A stretch of DNA of 7,684 bases from Chloroflexi bacterium TMED70 (GTDB lineage Bacteria; Chloroflexota; Dehalococcoidia; Lucifugimonadales; Lucifugimonadaceae): assembly GCA_002171675.1 (NCBI GenBank), contig NHDX01000041.1, forward strand, positions 3,712-11,395, read 5' to 3'. This document shows, one piece after another, positions 5,883 to 7,684 of this stretch. Position numbers and translations under genes: made by a program. The notes beneath the pieces were generated by a model, which was given only the letters and a program-made list of their open reading frames with translations, was not told the DNA's origin and did not search any database. How positions within the stretch are numbered: position 1 is the stretch's first letter; the number at the start of each line of letters is the position of its first letter.

Positions 5883-7313
5883 TTGCAAAAAATAAGATTT
5901 TTTTCTCACAAGATTGATATGCTTCTGAAAAATTTAGCAATTTTATTGTTGTCTTTTTATAAATTTGCAATTTCACCATATATTTTAAGCCAATGTTGTT
6001 ATGCAATATCTTGTTCTGATTACTCAAAAATAATAATAAAAGAAAAAGGAATAATATTAGGATTACTTTTATCTTTTTTGAGATTGTTGAAATGTACCTT
6101 AATGCCAATAAAAAACAATTTACATATAAATAATAGATTTAGATTATTTATATTCCCAATACTTCTTTTTGTTTTTATTTCTTGTACAAATTTTGAACAT
6201 CAAGGTGGATGGTCAAATGTAGTGTTAGATCCTGATAATGAAAGTTTTTTTGTTTCTTCTAATGAAGGAAAAGTTTTTAATATTGTTACAAACGATGGTA
6301 TCCCGAGAATAAATTGGTCTTATCCAGATGAAGGCAAAGGTACTTCTTATACTGATCCTATTTTATATAAGGATTCTGTTATAAGTGCTAAATTTGATTG
6401 TAGAGGGAAAAATTGTGAAGGTGAAGTTTTTGAGATCAGAAAATCTGATGGACAGATTATTTGGGTAAAAAATATTCCTTCTAAAATAAATCCTAGGATA
6501 GAAATCTATAACGATATCTTGATTTTTTCTAGTCTTGATAAGCAAAATAATGTAGAAGACCCTAAGTCTAGTCAAATTTATTTAATTTCACTTAAAAATG
6601 ATTCAAATAAAGGAGAAGTTATAGGTAAAATTCCAGTTTTAGGAGAGATTTGGAGTGGAGTCTATTTATACGATGGAAAAATTTTTGTAGCTACTATGGA
6701 AGGTTCACTTTATATATATGATGCTACAAAACTTGAAGATTTTTCTAATACTTCTCTTGATCAAATTTCAATTGATGCCATAGATTTCCCTCATGCAATA
6801 AATTCTCAATTATTCTTTCATGAAAATAGAATTATGTTTTCAGATGTTGCTGGAAAATTTTACTCAGCTTCAATTGAAGATGCCAAAACTTTTGTTGATG
6901 TAGATTTAGGAAACTGGATGATAGCTAAGCCTGTTTTTCATAATTCACTAATCTATACATTTACTCTTAATGGAGACATTATTACTATTCAACCTGAAAA
7001 TTTCGAAATCGTAGAAACTATTAATACGGATAAGATAGTTGTGGGGGATCCTAAGGTTTTAGAAATAGATGGTGAGGAATATATTTTATTACCTACTGAA
7101 AAAGAAGGTATTGAAATAATTAATAATAGTGAATTTGATAAAGGAAACAGCTCTGGGAGATATTCTACTGAAAAAAAACTATATAGTTCACCTCTAATAT
7201 TTGAAAATAATTTGATAATTCATACTCAAGAAAGTGAACTTTTATTTTTTAAGGTCAAAAGTAGAGACCTTTATTATTGCCTAGATTTGAATGAAGAAAA
7301 GATTTGTGACTAG
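5883..7313 (+). CDS. YidD domain fused to a lipoprotein-type PQQ-like beta-propeller
   Basis: One uninterrupted 476-aa frame joins two parts. Residues 13-75 are YidD, the membrane protein insertion efficiency factor that assists YidC/Sec: FYKFAISPY (25-33), C38-x5-C44 followed by SDY, then LLSFLRLLKC ending at C71. These match the conserved YidD cysteines, but the usual C-terminal GGxDPVP tail is missing. Next come a basic stretch (NNRFR, 83-87), a hydrophobic core (88-100) and C101 in VFISC. This resembles a lipoprotein signal peptide, with an imperfect lipobox (F at -3). Residues ~105-460 contain about eight similar repeats of 40-50 aa (starting near 116, 157, 205, 259, 309, 349, 390, 436), such as LYDGKIFVATMEGSLYIYDA, typical of PQQ/BamB-type beta-propellers. 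The propeller would face outside the cytoplasm. Cysteine pairs C173/C178 and C466/C475 are present. Start: TTG 5883 by its AGGA site; ATG 5919 fits YidD length equally well. An internal ATG at 6102 could start the lipoprotein alone but lacks a ribosome-binding site. Confidence 0.85.
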   Translation: MQKIRFFSHKIDMLLKNLAILLLSFYKFAISPYILSQCCYAISCSDYSKIIIKEKGIILGLLLSFLRLLKCTLMPIKNNLHINNRFRLFIFPILLFVFISCTNFEHQGGWSNVVLDPDNESFFVSSNEGKVFNIVTNDGIPRINWSYPDEGKGTSYTDPILYKDSVISAKFDCRGKNCEGEVFEIRKSDGQIIWVKNIPSKINPRIEIYNDILIFSSLDKQNNVEDPKSSQIYLISLKNDSNKGEVIGKIPVLGEIWSGVYLYDGKIFVATMEGSLYIYDATKLEDFSNTSLDQISIDAIDFPHAINSQLFFHENRIMFSDVAGKFYSASIEDAKTFVDVDLGNWMIAKPVFHNSLIYTFTLNGDIITIQPENFEIVETINTDKIVVGDPKVLEIDGEEYILLPTEKEGIEIINNSEFDKGNSSGRYSTEKKLYSSPLIFENNLIIHTQESELLFFKVKSRDLYYCLDLNEEKICD

Positions 7314-7316
7314 AGA
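7312..7316 (+). promoter_or_regulatory. Shine-Dalgarno-like sequence for yidC
   Basis: AGAGA overlaps the TAG stop of the fusion gene. The core GAG (7313-7315) ends six nt before the yidC ATG, which supports ATG 7322 and tight coupling to the upstream gene. Confidence 0.4.
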
Positions 7317-7321
7317 AAATT

Positions 7322-7684
7322 ATGAATATTTTTAGTTTATTTTGGAATAATGTGATTATGAAGCCTATGATAAATAGTCTTTCTCTTCTATACGATTTAC
7401 TTGGTAATAATTTAGGGCTTTCGATAATAAGTTTTACTGTGATTGTTAGATTTATTTTAATTCCTCTAACAATTAGGCAAACAAAACAAATGAAAAGAAT
7501 GCAAGATTTACAACCTCAACTTCAAGCATTACAAAAAAAATATAAAAATAAAACTGCACAAACAAGGCAAAAATTACAACAAGAAACAATGGCTCTTTAC
7601 AAAGAAGCAGGAGTTAACCCTATAGGTTGTTTAGGTCCACTTATAATTCAAATGCCTATTTGGATAGGTTTATATAGGGCTATC
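7322..7684 (+). CDS. yidC: Membrane protein insertase YidC/Oxa1 family, N-terminal part (cut by window edge)
   Basis: YidC inserts membrane proteins into the cytoplasmic membrane, alone or with SecYEG. From ATG 7322, 121 codons reach the end of the window. Seen: a short N-terminus (FWNNVIMKPMINSLSLLYDLLG) leading into the first core membrane segment, LGLSIISFTVIVRFILIPL (31-49). R43 matches the conserved positive residue of the hydrophilic groove. The cytoplasmic helical hairpin loop follows (about 52-97, with RMQDLQPQLQALQKKYK at 59-75). Then comes YKEAGVNPIGCLGPLIIQMP (93-112) leading into the next membrane segment. The large periplasmic P1 domain of Gram-negative YidC is absent, and there is no N-terminal lipobox as in Bacillus SpoIIIJ, so it is the short form. 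The start is 8 nt after the fusion gene. The remaining membrane segments lie beyond the window. Confidence 0.95.
   Translation, partial: MNIFSLFWNNVIMKPMINSLSLLYDLLGNNLGLSIISFTVIVRFILIPLTIRQTKQMKRMQDLQPQLQALQKKYKNKTAQTRQKLQQETMALYKEAGVNPIGCLGPLIIQMPIWIGLYRAI

Noticed and set aside
5878..6575. Minus-strand open frames opposite the yidD fusion (5878-6108, 6363-6575)
   Set aside because: They are antisense to recognisable YidD and propeller sequence; their hydrophobic or basic character follows from the AT-rich opposite strand.
6102..7313. Separate lipoprotein gene starting at the internal ATG 6102
   Set aside because: No Shine-Dalgarno sequence precedes it and there is no stop ending the YidD part, so YidD must be translated into the propeller anyway; an additional internal start cannot be excluded.
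1..7684. CRISPR arrays, tRNA/rRNA genes, insertion sequences or prophage genes
   Set aside because: No regularly spaced repeats, tRNA-like cloverleaf, transposase or integrase catalytic motifs were seen. The recombinase-like part of GreA lacks a catalytic domain and is not a mobile element.

Overview
The window is AT-rich (roughly 30% G+C by eye) and densely coding, with standard genetic code and frequent TTG starts. It holds seven protein genes in two divergent blocks and one convergent meeting point. Family features suggest a bacterium with a streamlined genome. The YidC lacks the large periplasmic domain of Gram-negative YidC and carries the loop motif YKEAGVNPIGC, common in monoderm-type and Chloroflexota YidC. 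My best guess is an AT-rich marine Chloroflexota/Dehalococcoidia-like lineage (SAR202-type). That assignment is inference from motif resemblance, not a search result.

Layout: (1) 1-214, minus strand: the 5' end of pstB, the phosphate transporter ATPase, cut by the window edge. (2) 215-376: a divergent regulatory gap. (3) 377-1465, plus: rlmN, the radical-SAM 23S rRNA A2503 methyltransferase. (4) 1462-4374, minus: a large FAD plus iron-sulfur D-2-hydroxyacid dehydrogenase of the YdiJ / D-2-hydroxyglutarate dehydrogenase type. It meets rlmN tail to tail, and the two stop codons share one CTAG. (5) 4389-5225, minus: greA, extended at its N-terminus by a domain resembling the SAM-like core-binding domain of tyrosine recombinases; it is cotranscribed with (4). 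(6) 5226-5394: a divergent AT-rich promoter gap with a dyad. (7) 5395-7684, plus: rpmH - rnpA - yidD(fused) - yidC, a compact operon with gaps of 6, 11 and 8 nt. yidC runs off the right edge.

The right-hand operon is the conserved ribosome / RNase P / membrane-insertion cluster. Its unusual element is the third gene. A YidD domain (membrane insertion efficiency factor) is followed in the same open frame by a lipoprotein-type signal segment with a possible lipobox cysteine, then by an apparent eight-repeat PQQ-like beta-propeller. This places a putatively extracytoplasmic, BamB-like propeller in one polypeptide with YidD and directly upstream of the YidC insertase. It is the strongest candidate here for something undescribed. 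The GreA N-terminal fusion is the second. The rest is ordinary housekeeping content with some unusual packing and start-codon use.
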